From positions 1 to 64,000 of the forward strand of contig JANQEU010000075.1 of NCBI GenBank assembly GCA_028278225.1: a stretch of DNA of 64,000 bases, read 5' to 3'. Shown here piece by piece: positions 37,708 through 46,519 of this stretch. Position 1 is the first letter of the stretch. Each line of letters begins with the position of its first letter. The DNA is from Cyclobacteriaceae bacterium (GTDB lineage: Bacteria > Bacteroidota > Bacteroidia > Cytophagales > Cyclobacteriaceae). The notes under the pieces are model-generated. The model was not told where the DNA came from, did not search any database, and saw only the letters and a list, made by a program, of their open reading frames with translations. The position numbers were made by a program, and so were the translations under genes.

Positions 37708-38438
37708 CAAAAATTGAAATCCAGGGCGACCTGCCACCTGTCGCCTGCCTTTTTCCAAACCAGTACATAAAGCCCGGTGCCACTGGAGTAGAACCTGCCA
37801 ATATCAATTGCAATTTCAGGTTGAATTTGGATAGTTTTCAGGGTCTCCAGCTCGATTTTCCATGATTCTCCGGACATGTAAGCGTATGCCTCTGCAATCT
37901 CCATTCCGACGTAAGTCTCTCCGCTATTGAAATAATATCCCTCCGGCAGGCAGATTTCCCTGGCTAATTTTTCCGGTGAATGCGAATTGGACAGGGTAAC
38001 CCACAATTTCCTGGATGCTGTAATGCCGGGAATATCCTGTTGGTCGAGTATTTCGGCAGGGTAAAGTATCTCCAGTTCTTTTTTCCAGCCATCCAGAAAT
38101 CTCCAGCCAATGACATAATACCATTCACCATTCAGCGTCCCAATTTCGAATTGCTGTCCCTCGCGATGAGAATAGTATTCAAGAACTTCAGAGGATTCGA
38201 TTGCTCCGATTTTGTCCTTAACTAACCTCAGTTCGTTAATGATATTATCCGTCCCGGTGATGAGTTTTTCTTCCATGAAAAGTGCACTTCGATCCGGGAT
38301 GTAAAAAGAATCCACACTAAAAGAATTGGAACTGAAACTATCGATCCATGATGCCTGGACATCTGATAAGGGAGGGAGCGATTGAGAATGAACCAAAACG
38401 GCCGATACCGCGAAACAAAATATCAGTAGTCTTTTCAT
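37707..38438 (-). CDS. secreted unknown protein, NTF2-like repeats possible
   Basis: A 243-aa exported protein, signal peptide MKRLLIFCFAVSAVLVHSQ. It seems to hold two related halves, each ending in a W-rich strand: GEWYYVIGWRFLDGWKKELEI and GLYVLVWKKAGDRWQVALDF. Such a pattern recalls NTF2/SnoaL-like (DUF4440) domains, but the assignment is weak. ATG 38438 was chosen because it begins the signal peptide (the frame is open to 38519). It is coupled to the DinB gene. Confidence 0.65.
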   Translation of the reverse strand: MKRLLIFCFAVSAVLVHSQSLPPLSDVQASWIDSFSSNSFSVDSFYIPDRSALFMEEKLITGTDNIINELRLVKDKIGAIESSEVLEYYSHREGQQFEIGTLNGEWYYVIGWRFLDGWKKELEILYPAEILDQQDIPGITASRKLWVTLSNSHSPEKLAREICLPEGYYFNSGETYVGMEIAEAYAYMSGESWKIELETLKTIQIQPEIAIDIGRFYSSGTGLYVLVWKKAGDRWQVALDFNF

Positions 38439-38464
38439 TAAGGTCATAGATTGACAAACGAGAT

Positions 38465-38875
38465 TTACCAGAGTTTGGATTTTATAAATTGAACCTGATC
38501 CCCGGACAGGTCCAGCCATTTAATTGCTGAATCAAGCACATTAAATAAAATGATGGTAAAGGATCGATCCCGCATTTCTTCGAGCATCTTTTTCACTTTG
38601 AGGGCATCATCAAACTCATTCGGTGAATATACCGCCATCCGGAGTTTGGTGCTATCACTCAAATTGTTGTCGTACAGGTTTATTATTTTCCTGAGATCAG
38701 AGGCTTTGAGGTTACTTAAGCTTGCATCTTTAACATCCACGAAAACCAACGGGTTTGAGAGTCGATTCATCTCCCGGACAAGAGATAATTCATTTTCAAG
38801 TACCTCTTTTATCACCAGGCCTCCTACATATTTTATAAGAAACAGATTCCTGGATTTCCAATGATAACACTCCAT
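38465..38875 (-). CDS. STAS/SpoIIAA-like protein
   Basis: A 136-aa cytoplasmic protein. Strand/helix order and motifs LVFVDVKDASLSNLKASDLRKI, KLRMAVYSPNEFDDALKVKKML, RSFTIILFNVLDSAIKWLDL resemble the SpoIIAA/STAS-like family in which the N-terminal part binds lipid-like ligands. No phosphorylatable serine next to a D-S motif of true anti-sigma antagonists is obvious. The frame begins at 38875; the N-terminus is shorter than usual, and an alternative start could not be found. Role unknown. Confidence 0.6.
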   Translation of the reverse strand: MECYHWKSRNLFLIKYVGGLVIKEVLENELSLVREMNRLSNPLVFVDVKDASLSNLKASDLRKIINLYDNNLSDSTKLRMAVYSPNEFDDALKVKKMLEEMRDRSFTIILFNVLDSAIKWLDLSGDQVQFIKSKLW

Positions 38876-38934
38876 GCTGATCGACTAGAATGCATAAATT
38901 AATGGAAACTGATGGATATTTACCATCATAAAGT

Positions 38935-40209
38935 ATGAAATTAACCCGTACACCTATGAAAAACCACCTGGCAATTGTTACCTGCTTTCTTTCATTTTGG
39001 TCCTTGGGTCAAACGATGCAATTGGTGGCGGATCGGATTTTTGATGGGGAGGGGATGAAAGAGGACATCAGCATTGTAGTCGAAGGGAACAGGATTATTT
39101 ATGCCGGACCCTCGGATGAAATGAGGATTGGTGTAGATACGATCGTACGATTTGAGAATTCGACTTTACTGCCTGGAATGATTGAGGGACATTCGCATGT
39201 ACTGTTGTACCCGTACGATCAAACATCATGGAATGATCAGGTGTTAAAAGAATCAAGAAGTTTGCGTGCCATCCGGGGGTCAAAAATGGCCACCAGGAAT
39301 CTGATGGCAGGCTTTACAACGATTCGTGACCTGGGGTCTGAAGGCGCCGGGTATGCGGATGTTGGCATAAAACGGAGTATAGCACAAGGGATAATTGACG
39401 GTCCCCGCATGCTCGTGGCGGGGAAGGCAATGGTCGCCACCGGCAGCTATGGCCCAAAAGGGTTTCATCCTGATTTCGAGGTGCCATTAGGCGCTGAAAC
39501 TGCTGATGGAAATGACGTGATCAGCGTAACCCGGGATCAGATTGGCAAGGGCGCTGATTTTATTAAGGTTTATGCTGACTATCGATGGGGTCCGAACGGG
39601 GAGTCATTGCCTACATTTTCACTGGAAGAATTGAAACTGATCGTACAAACCGCCCGAAGCAGCGGGAGGGATGTGGCGGCTCACGCCAATAGCCCGGAAG
39701 CAATGCGCAGAGCAATTATGGCCGGTGTGGTAACTATCGAACATGGCACTGAAGCGACGGAAGAGATCCTGCAACTCATGAAAGACAGAGATGTAGGACT
39801 GTGCCCGACACTTGCTGCGACCGAATCCATCATGAAATATCGCGGGTGGAAAAAAGGCGTAGATGAAGATCCCGGATCAATTGTGTTAAAAAAGAGGATG
39901 TTTCAAAATGCCCTGGACATTGGTGTGAAGATCATTGCAGGTGGTGATGTTGGTGTTTTCGAACATGGGGACAATGTACTGGAACTGGAACTGATGGTGG
40001 AGTATGGCATGAACCCTTTAGATGTCCTGAAATCTGTGACTTCCGTCAACGCGAGGACCTTTCAGCTCAATGAATTGGGAGCGATCAAAAAGGGTTTCCT
40101 GGCCGATATCATTGCCGTTGAAGGCGATCCCTCCACAGACATAAGCAACCTTAGGAACGTTGTGTTTGTCATGAAGGATGGTGTGGTGTACAGAGATGTT
40201 AGACTTTAG
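38935..40209 (+). CDS. exported amidohydrolase (imidazolonepropionase/prolidase-like)
   Basis: A 424-aa binuclear-metal hydrolase with a signal peptide (MKNHLAIVTCFLSFWSLGQ from the second ATG, 38956). Metal ligands: HSH in MIEGHSHVLL, the carboxylated lysine in DFIKVYAD, histidines in VAAHANSPEA and TIEHGTEA, and the aspartate in AGGDVGVF. The C-terminus GFLADIIAVEGDPSTDI is typical. The family includes Xaa-Pro dipeptidases and amidases; the substrate is unknown. Start choice between 38935 and 38956 is open. It is the only plus-strand gene in this part. Confidence 0.9.
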   Translation: MKLTRTPMKNHLAIVTCFLSFWSLGQTMQLVADRIFDGEGMKEDISIVVEGNRIIYAGPSDEMRIGVDTIVRFENSTLLPGMIEGHSHVLLYPYDQTSWNDQVLKESRSLRAIRGSKMATRNLMAGFTTIRDLGSEGAGYADVGIKRSIAQGIIDGPRMLVAGKAMVATGSYGPKGFHPDFEVPLGAETADGNDVISVTRDQIGKGADFIKVYADYRWGPNGESLPTFSLEELKLIVQTARSSGRDVAAHANSPEAMRRAIMAGVVTIEHGTEATEEILQLMKDRDVGLCPTLAATESIMKYRGWKKGVDEDPGSIVLKKRMFQNALDIGVKIIAGGDVGVFEHGDNVLELELMVEYGMNPLDVLKSVTSVNARTFQLNELGAIKKGFLADIIAVEGDPSTDISNLRNVVFVMKDGVVYRDVRL

Positions 40210-40227
40210 ATTTCTGAAGTCTTACAC

Positions 40228-41325
40228 CTAAATCTTTATATAAATATTCCTGTTTTCCAGCCATTTGCCGACCAGCCAGCAAATTGCGGTGAAGGCGATG
40301 GCGAAAGCAAAGGAACTTAGCTTGCCGCCAATCCATCCAAATCCATACTCATATGTCAACCGGTAAAGGGAAGTCCCATTGATCTTAATAATGATCATGG
40401 CTTTTGCCAGCAACCCGGACCATATGTAGATAAACAGCGGATTCTTCCCAAAGGTGTTGAATACATTAAATTCAAACTTCTTTGTGTTCCACTCCATGAG
40501 ATAAATGATCATGGCAATGATGAGACAGTTAAGACCAACCGTCAGCAAAACATATGAACTGGTCCAGATCTTTTTATTGATGGGAAAAACAGGGTCCCAG
40601 ATGTATCCAATAAAAATCAGGGTAGTTCCTGCCAGCAGCACTTTGGCCAGTTTTTCATAACTGGCTCCGTCTTCCCGGAGATACAGACCTACCAGATATC
40701 CTCCGAAAATATTCACTACCGATGGAATTGAGCTGAGGATCCCTTCCGGGTCAAAAGGTATGCCTTCTCCGCCATAGAGATGATTGGCACCAAGAACCCA
40801 CAGATCCAATTTCAGTGCGGCATTTCCTTCCAGGGTAAGGTCGCCGAATAATTCCATAAGCCCCCAATAGGCAAGGAGAAAAGCCGCAGAAGCGTAAATC
40901 AGCTTTTTGGGAGATAGATAGTAAATAAACGGAAGGGCTATGGCATAGCAAAATCCGATTCGTTGCAGTACACCAAATACTCTTGTGGTGGCAAATGGCT
41001 TAAAGGTCCAAACACCGTCGACCTCCCTGAAAAAAGGGAACCAATACAGAAGGTAGCCGATCAGGAAAATCAAAAATGCGCGTTTGAAACCCCTGAGCAA
41101 TACCTGTTTCGCTGTTTTGTTTTCCCACTTTAAAGCTACAAAGGCCATTGCATTTCCAACAGCAAAAAGAAATGAAGGAAAAACCAGATCGGTGGGTGTA
41201 AATCCATGCCACTTTGCATGAAGTAAAAGAGAGTAGGTGTTGCTCCAGCTTCCGGGTGTATTGACAATGATCATGAACGCGATCGTCATGCCGCGGAATA
41301 TGTCAAGGGGTTTAAATCTTTTCAT
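40228..41325 (-). CDS. HGSNAT/NagX-like membrane acyltransferase (DUF5009)
   Basis: A 365-aa integral membrane protein with about ten helices. The N-terminus RFKPLDIFRGMTIAFMIIVNTPGSW and then HAKWHGFTPTDLVFPSFLF are the signature of the heparan-alpha-glucosaminide N-acetyltransferase/NagX group, which acylates amino sugars across the membrane using acetyl-CoA. The bacterial members are often near chitin or amino-sugar genes; here no such partner is seen. It is convergent with the amidohydrolase gene (18-bp gap) and 17 bp from the GNAT gene. Confidence 0.85.
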   Translation of the reverse strand: MKRFKPLDIFRGMTIAFMIIVNTPGSWSNTYSLLLHAKWHGFTPTDLVFPSFLFAVGNAMAFVALKWENKTAKQVLLRGFKRAFLIFLIGYLLYWFPFFREVDGVWTFKPFATTRVFGVLQRIGFCYAIALPFIYYLSPKKLIYASAAFLLAYWGLMELFGDLTLEGNAALKLDLWVLGANHLYGGEGIPFDPEGILSSIPSVVNIFGGYLVGLYLREDGASYEKLAKVLLAGTTLIFIGYIWDPVFPINKKIWTSSYVLLTVGLNCLIIAMIIYLMEWNTKKFEFNVFNTFGKNPLFIYIWSGLLAKAMIIIKINGTSLYRLTYEYGFGWIGGKLSSFAFAIAFTAICWLVGKWLENRNIYIKI

Positions 41326-41342
41326 TTGTCCTGCTTGAATGG

Positions 41343-41858
41343 CTACAAATCCAATTTCATCAAGTAATCGATCTGCTTTTCGGCTCCTAAGTTAAAGGAA
41401 TGTTCGTCATATTTCTCGAAACCGTTTCTTTTATAGAATTTGAATGCTCCGGTATTATGCTCCCATACGCCCAACCAAATGTATTTCAACTTCCTGGCCT
41501 TGCATTCTGCTATTACCTTATGGAGGAAATCAACACCGTAACCCTTGTTTTGATATGGCTTTCTGACGTAGATCCTTTCCAGTTCCAGAGAATCAGGATC
41601 ATTAATGTCTGTTTGCCAGGGGGCCTGATTTATTTTCAGATAACCTACACAATTCTTATTCTCATATCCAAAAAAATAGTCGATATACGGACTGCCCAGT
41701 TCGGACAACAGCTTGTCATCATTGAATGCGGCCTCAATGTATTGAAGCATATTTTCCTCCGTATTGTGGGTGGCAAAAGATTCACGAAATGTCTGTATCG
41801 CGATTTCTGCCAATTGACGAAGATCGGAATTTTTACATTTACGAAATGTAATGACCAT
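41343..41858 (-). CDS. GNAT-family N-acetyltransferase
   Basis: A 171-aa acetyltransferase. The acetyl-CoA motif A is RIYVRKPYQNKGYGVDFLHKVI (Q/R-x-x-G-x-G pattern), preceded by beta-strand NCVGYLKINQAPW and followed by YIWLGVWEHNTGAFKFYKRNGF, typical of the RimI/PaiA-like subgroup. Substrate unknown. Its ATG shares one base with the stop codon of the upstream BNR gene (TAATG), so the two are co-translated. Confidence 0.88.
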   Translation of the reverse strand: MVITFRKCKNSDLRQLAEIAIQTFRESFATHNTEENMLQYIEAAFNDDKLLSELGSPYIDYFFGYENKNCVGYLKINQAPWQTDINDPDSLELERIYVRKPYQNKGYGVDFLHKVIAECKARKLKYIWLGVWEHNTGAFKFYKRNGFEKYDEHSFNLGAEKQIDYLMKLDL

Positions 41859-44800
41859 TAATTCCCTGGTAAGATGATACTTTCGACCCCCTCCTCATCA
41901 AGTAAATTCAGGAATTCCAGGTATTCTTTTTTCTTTACTTCCTCGTAAGCGTCCAGTATTTCGACCAGTTCCTCTTTCAGGTCCTCAAAGCGCTCATAAG
42001 CACCAGGTGATGGAGCCGCATCCTGAAAGTTGACATTGGTATACAGATAAGCCAGTTGGTTATCTAATTGTGGCGGATAATTGATAGGATCCTGGCCGCT
42101 CTCATTTTTTGTCTGGATCAGCATTTCTTCCATTTCCGTGATTCTCTTTTCCAATACCTCCGCTTTTTCCCGGATCTCTTTGGAATACCCCGCCTCTGTC
42201 GCCAGTTCCGAAATCTTTAATGCCTGACTTTTCACGGACCTCATTTCTCCTATCATCTTATGTGTCAGATCCAGACCTTCCCGAATCTGCCGGCTTAGTT
42301 CATATTGTGCCTGGAAATCGTCTTCAACAAACTCCCATCTTGGATCTTTTTCTACTGTGAAACCTTGTCTTTGTGTGGTGTCTCCCACGTCAAGCGTCAC
42401 GTTGTATTTGCCGGGCGGCATACTGATCCCCCCTGTAAAGGCTAATGACATCCAGGAGCCATCCAGTATTTCCGGTGACATTCCATCAAAGGGCCAGACA
42501 ATCTTATTCATTCCCTTTTGGACTTCTAATTTTCTGTCCTGTGAATTCTTGTCAGGATGTGTGGTGTATTTTGCAAGCAGCTCTTCATCGTCCTGGATTG
42601 AAATGGTAACGGTGTCCTTGGTTTCATTTTTTAAGTAGAAATGAATAGTAGCTCCGTAAATTGGCTTATCCGGTGCATTTCCGCCACGAAAACTTCCTCT
42701 CATTTGCGATTTTATGGCTTTTCGCGGACCAAAGAGATGGTACTCTTTATTGAGAATATCATTATCCAATACGTGCAGCGGAGTCAGATCATCGAGTATC
42801 CAGAAGGCTCTGCCATGTGTGGCAATGACCAGGTCCTTGTCTTTGATCAGCATGTCGGCAATCGGTGTGACGGGCAGGTTCAATTGGAATTTTTGCCAAG
42901 TGCTGCCATTGTTGAATGAAATAAACATTCCAAACTCAGTACCGGCGTAAAGAAGTCCTTTGCGGTCGGGGTCTTCCCGGACCACCCTTACAAAGTGATC
43001 CTCGGGAATGCCGTTTTTGCCATCTGTCAGTAACAGCCAGGAAGTACCAAAATCTTCTGTAAAGAAAATATATGGCCTGAAATCATTTTCACGGTATTTG
43101 AAGACACTTATAAAAGCTCTTCCCGGTGTATGAGGAGAAAGTTCGATCATATTTATCGTTCCCTCATCTGGCATTTGAAGGGGGGTTATTTCAGTCCATG
43201 AATTACCGGCATCTCTGCTGATGTGAAGCCTCCCGTCATCTGTTCCGGCCCACAATTCCCCGGCATTGTGGGGAGACTCCTCAAAGGCAAAAATTGTGGT
43301 GTACAGCTCCACCCCCGTATGATCGTGTTGGATCGGTCCTCCGGGAATGTCCTGATAAGCTTCATTATTGGTGGTCAGATCCGGACTGATGATTTCCCAG
43401 TTACTGCCACCATCTGCAGACCTGTGCACGTATTGGCTGCAATGGTACAGGACATCCGGATTGTGCGGAGATATCCTTATAGGCGCGTTCCACTGAAACC
43501 TGTGTTTTATATTTTTTGGAGCCGTGCCGTCGTGAAGTTGGGGGTAATGGACAACATTCCTGGAGTGGGCTGATCTACGGTCAACTCTGTAGATCTGACC
43601 TATATAGTTTCCACTATAAATGAGATCCGGGTTGTTCGGATGGACGGCTATGTGACCACTTTCACCACCTCCGACGGAATACCAATATTGCTTTGGGGTA
43701 ATGCCTCCGGGCATCATACCGGGTATGGAAATGGTGGTATTGTCCTGTTGTGCGGCATAAAGCCGGTACGGATATTGATTGTCAACCGTCAACCTGTAAA
43801 ACTCTGATGTGGGTTGATTGTAGTAAGTAGTCCATGTCTCCCCGCCGTTTAGTGTTACGACCGCTCCACCGTCATTACTCTCGATCATGATCTCGGGATT
43901 ACGTGGGTTGATCCATAAATCGTGGTTGTCACCATGTGGAGTAGGAATACTTTCAAAAGATTTTCCTCCGTCGATTGATTTATGAAACCTGACATTGGTC
44001 ACGAAAACAGTATTTTCGTCTGTAGGGTGAGCAAATACGTGAGTATAGTAGAATGCCCTTTGACGAAGTTCGTGGCTTCTATTGATCCTCTTAAAGTTTT
44101 TACCACCGTCATCCGACCTGTACAAACCACCAAGCTTTTCATCCATTGCTTCCTGCAATACCCAGATCCTGTCCGAATTGACCGGGGAAATGGCGATGCT
44201 GATTTTACCCAGTGTCCCGGTTGGCAGTCCGTTAATTACCTTTTCCCAATTATCTCCTCCATCCGTGGATTTGTAAAGTCCCCCCTCCGTGCTACCATCT
44301 ATCAAGGTCCAGGGTTTTCTTTCTGCCCGCCATAATCCGGCAAAAAGGATTCTGGGATTGTTAGGATCCATTACCAGGTCGATGGCACCAACGGAATCAC
44401 TATGGAATAGTACCTTTTCCCAGGATATGCCTCCGTCATTTGAACGGAAAATACCTCTTTCAGCATTTCGGCCAAATGGATTTCCAAGGGCTGCGGCATA
44501 TACAAGATCAGGACTATTTGGATGTGAAATCACCTGGCCTATTTGCCCTGCATTTCTTAGTCCGATATGTTCCCATGTGACTCCGCCATCCATGGATTTG
44601 TACATTCCTCTGCCGATAATAACATTCCCCCGAATGCAGGCCGAGCCTGTGCCTGCATAAATAATATTCTGATCCGCACTAACCTCAATACTTCCGATGG
44701 ATCCCGTTTCAAAAAATCCATCGGACACATTTTTCCATGTATTACCAGCGTCATTGGTTTTCCATACGCCACCTCCGGTCGAACCCATAAAAAAGGTGAA

Positions 44801-44995
44801 AGGCTTTTCAGGGATACCTTCAACTGCCGTGGATCTCCCTCCTCTGAACGGACCTGCAAACCGATATTTCAGGCTTAAAAAGGCTTCTTCAGGAATTTTA
44901 TTTGAGCTTTTGCCTTCATTCTTTCTTTTCTGAGCTGAGGTGTCCAGGCAAGCGAACAGCACCAAAATCAGAACAATCGGGATATGAGATCTCAT
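41858..44995 (-). CDS. large exported sortilin/BNR-repeat propeller protein (copy 2)
   Basis: A 1045-aa paralogue of 33360-36491, with signal peptide ending TSAQ. It starts LKYRFAGPFRGGRSTAVEG and has the same series of BNR blades (TNDAGNTWKNV, SNDGGISWEKVL, SDDGGKNFKRI), the beta-rich DLTPLHVLDND region and a helical C-terminus with RITEMEEMLIQTKNESGQDPINYP (compare SRQDPLNYG in copy 1). No catalytic motif is recognised. It is coupled to the GNAT gene downstream. In the gap upstream, palindrome GTTTGG-AA-CCAAAC (45006-45019) lies just before the start codon. Confidence 0.8.
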   Translation of the reverse strand: MRSHIPIVLILVLFACLDTSAQKRKNEGKSSNKIPEEAFLSLKYRFAGPFRGGRSTAVEGIPEKPFTFFMGSTGGGVWKTNDAGNTWKNVSDGFFETGSIGSIEVSADQNIIYAGTGSACIRGNVIIGRGMYKSMDGGVTWEHIGLRNAGQIGQVISHPNSPDLVYAAALGNPFGRNAERGIFRSNDGGISWEKVLFHSDSVGAIDLVMDPNNPRILFAGLWRAERKPWTLIDGSTEGGLYKSTDGGDNWEKVINGLPTGTLGKISIAISPVNSDRIWVLQEAMDEKLGGLYRSDDGGKNFKRINRSHELRQRAFYYTHVFAHPTDENTVFVTNVRFHKSIDGGKSFESIPTPHGDNHDLWINPRNPEIMIESNDGGAVVTLNGGETWTTYYNQPTSEFYRLTVDNQYPYRLYAAQQDNTTISIPGMMPGGITPKQYWYSVGGGESGHIAVHPNNPDLIYSGNYIGQIYRVDRRSAHSRNVVHYPQLHDGTAPKNIKHRFQWNAPIRISPHNPDVLYHCSQYVHRSADGGSNWEIISPDLTTNNEAYQDIPGGPIQHDHTGVELYTTIFAFEESPHNAGELWAGTDDGRLHISRDAGNSWTEITPLQMPDEGTINMIELSPHTPGRAFISVFKYRENDFRPYIFFTEDFGTSWLLLTDGKNGIPEDHFVRVVREDPDRKGLLYAGTEFGMFISFNNGSTWQKFQLNLPVTPIADMLIKDKDLVIATHGRAFWILDDLTPLHVLDNDILNKEYHLFGPRKAIKSQMRGSFRGGNAPDKPIYGATIHFYLKNETKDTVTISIQDDEELLAKYTTHPDKNSQDRKLEVQKGMNKIVWPFDGMSPEILDGSWMSLAFTGGISMPPGKYNVTLDVGDTTQRQGFTVEKDPRWEFVEDDFQAQYELSRQIREGLDLTHKMIGEMRSVKSQALKISELATEAGYSKEIREKAEVLEKRITEMEEMLIQTKNESGQDPINYPPQLDNQLAYLYTNVNFQDAAPSPGAYERFEDLKEELVEILDAYEEVKKKEYLEFLNLLDEEGVESIILPGN

Positions 44996-45058
44996 GGTAG
45001 ATTGGGTTTGGAACCAAACTACATATTTTTTCGGTAAGATCAGAATTTGTCACTTAAG

Positions 45059-45997
45059 TCAAAGAGTGGCTGTTTTGGGCGACTCGCGATCGAAAACTTC
45101 TTTTAGAAGCTTCACAACCTGTTTCATGGCATTCCAATGGTGTCCGGCCCGGCTTTCTGCATCAGCGTTGTAATTTGTGGTAGTATTAATATCATAATAA
45201 AAATGATTCCCACTCTGATCGGTGAGAAATTCGATACCAGCCACATCTATCTTTTCTTTACGGAGCATGTTTTCAATGATGGGAATATCCGGATTCACAA
45301 AGTTTTCAATGATCTCAAATTTTTGATCGTCCCGCACATTGCAGCTATCTGCCGGACATAATTCAAATCCTGAAGATGCATCTACTAAGACTGCATAGCA
45401 GAATTTGCCTCCTATGAATTCCATTCTGGTGATATTACCATCCCTGGGCTTCAGGTATTCCTGCAGTATAAGTATTCCATCAGGAGACTGGATGATTTCA
45501 GATTCCGCTTTCGTCTTTAGGGAGTCCAATGAATCAAAAAGACGGACTCCAAATCCTTTTCCTCCCCGATTTGGCTTAATAATAAACGGCGCCGGAAATT
45601 GAATTGCCTGTTCAAATAGTGATTCAAGACTTTCACACACATTGGTTTGGGGGGTGCATAATCCATGTTTTTTGAACAGTTCATTTTGTAATGCCTTGCT
45701 CAGCTCTATACGAAGTGTATTGTGACCATTGATCACCCTTCGCCCGTGCGATTCCAGCCAATCGATTACAGATTGCGTTTGAACAACTGCATCGGAATTA
45801 CCTCTGGTATGGGCCGAGGCGCTCATCCTGTTATAAAATATCCCTTTTGGAGGTTCTGCGGTGAGAGATAACACTTCTTCTGCCAAATTCCAATTCACGT
45901 ATGGAAGGTCCGCCGCTTCCAACTCATTTTGCAAAGGCCTGATCCAATCTTCATTTTCATAGATCAGATAGAGGTTAAGATCGTGATCATATTTCAT
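45059..45997 (-). CDS. RimK-like ATP-grasp protein
   Basis: A 312-aa ATP-grasp ligase related to RimK. Visible are APFIIKPNRGGKGFGVRLF (ATP-binding glycine loop), ILILQEYLKP, FIGGKFCYAVLVDASSGFELCP and the Mg-binding IEFLTDQSGNHFYYDINTTTNYN. Such enzymes link a carboxylate to an amine with ATP, often modifying a peptide or protein C-terminus. No precursor peptide or transporter is adjacent, so a ribosomal-peptide pathway is not supported. The DUF1801 gene lies 15 nt upstream of the start on the other side of the terminator region. Confidence 0.82.
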   Translation of the reverse strand: MKYDHDLNLYLIYENEDWIRPLQNELEAADLPYVNWNLAEEVLSLTAEPPKGIFYNRMSASAHTRGNSDAVVQTQSVIDWLESHGRRVINGHNTLRIELSKALQNELFKKHGLCTPQTNVCESLESLFEQAIQFPAPFIIKPNRGGKGFGVRLFDSLDSLKTKAESEIIQSPDGILILQEYLKPRDGNITRMEFIGGKFCYAVLVDASSGFELCPADSCNVRDDQKFEIIENFVNPDIPIIENMLRKEKIDVAGIEFLTDQSGNHFYYDINTTTNYNADAESRAGHHWNAMKQVVKLLKEVFDRESPKTATL

Positions 45998-46011
45998 CTT
46001 GTCTGAACGAT

Positions 46012-46434
46012 CTATTTTCCGGCGTATCTTTTCCTCACAATATCGATGGAATTCCTGATCAGTTCTTTCAAAATATCTTCATCAACATCCGATAATTTTT
46101 TTAAGTACAGGCATCCCTTACCTGTTTTATATTTCCCAAGCTTGTCCATCAGCTTCATTTGAGTTTCAAAACCTGACATGATGTAAAGGGTCATGGCCTG
46201 CTTCCGGGGTGAGAAACCGGTAAGCATCCAATCACCTTCACGGCCCGTTGGGTAGACATAATGATATGTACCAAAACCAACAATGCTGGGCCCCCACATT
46301 TGAGGCGTCTCACCTACAACATCCGTCATTATCCGCATCAGAGTGCGGGCATCATCCCTTTTTTGCTCGTCTTCGATACTATCAATAAATGTTTCCACAT
46401 CCACGTTGGTGGGTTTTGTCTTCAGCTCAGCCAT
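46012..46434 (-). CDS. DUF1801/YdhG-like protein
   Basis: A 140-aa protein with the DUF1801 pattern: DARTLMRIMTDVVGETPQMWGPSIVGFG, then YVYPTGREGDWMLTGFSPRKQAMTLYIM, then GCLYLKKLSDVDEDILKELI. The family folds like YdhG/phage-type shiga-iron proteins and has no proven role. ATG 46434 aligns better with the family than the longer frame to 46479, which would run into the terminator of the upstream gene. It is 14 nt upstream of the ATP-grasp gene on the same strand, so the two are probably one operon. Confidence 0.8.
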   Translation of the reverse strand: MAELKTKPTNVDVETFIDSIEDEQKRDDARTLMRIMTDVVGETPQMWGPSIVGFGTYHYVYPTGREGDWMLTGFSPRKQAMTLYIMSGFETQMKLMDKLGKYKTGKGCLYLKKLSDVDEDILKELIRNSIDIVRKRYAGK

Positions 46435-46461
46435 AATCCGGTCATAATTATAGTCAAAACT

Positions 46462-46486
46462 AAAAAAAGCCGGGATCACCGGCTTT
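46462..46486 (-). terminator. rho-independent terminator after the secreted unknown gene
   Basis: On the minus strand: arms AAAGCCGG and CCGGCTTT around a 5-nt loop, then a T-run (TTTTTTTA overlapping the arm). It lies 34 nt after the stop of the 46520-48274 gene and 28 nt before ATG 46434. Confidence 0.8.
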
Positions 46487-46519
46487 CATTAACTGATTGG
46501 ATAGCAGAACCGCAAAGAT

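Noticed and set aside
45006..45019. GTTTGG-AA-CCAAAC palindrome upstream of the second BNR gene
   Set aside because: Short and likely by chance; no promoter with proper spacing surrounds it.
45059..46434. ATP-grasp gene as part of a ribosomal-peptide pathway
   Set aside because: No short precursor gene, protease or transporter is beside it; the neighbour is a DUF1801 gene.
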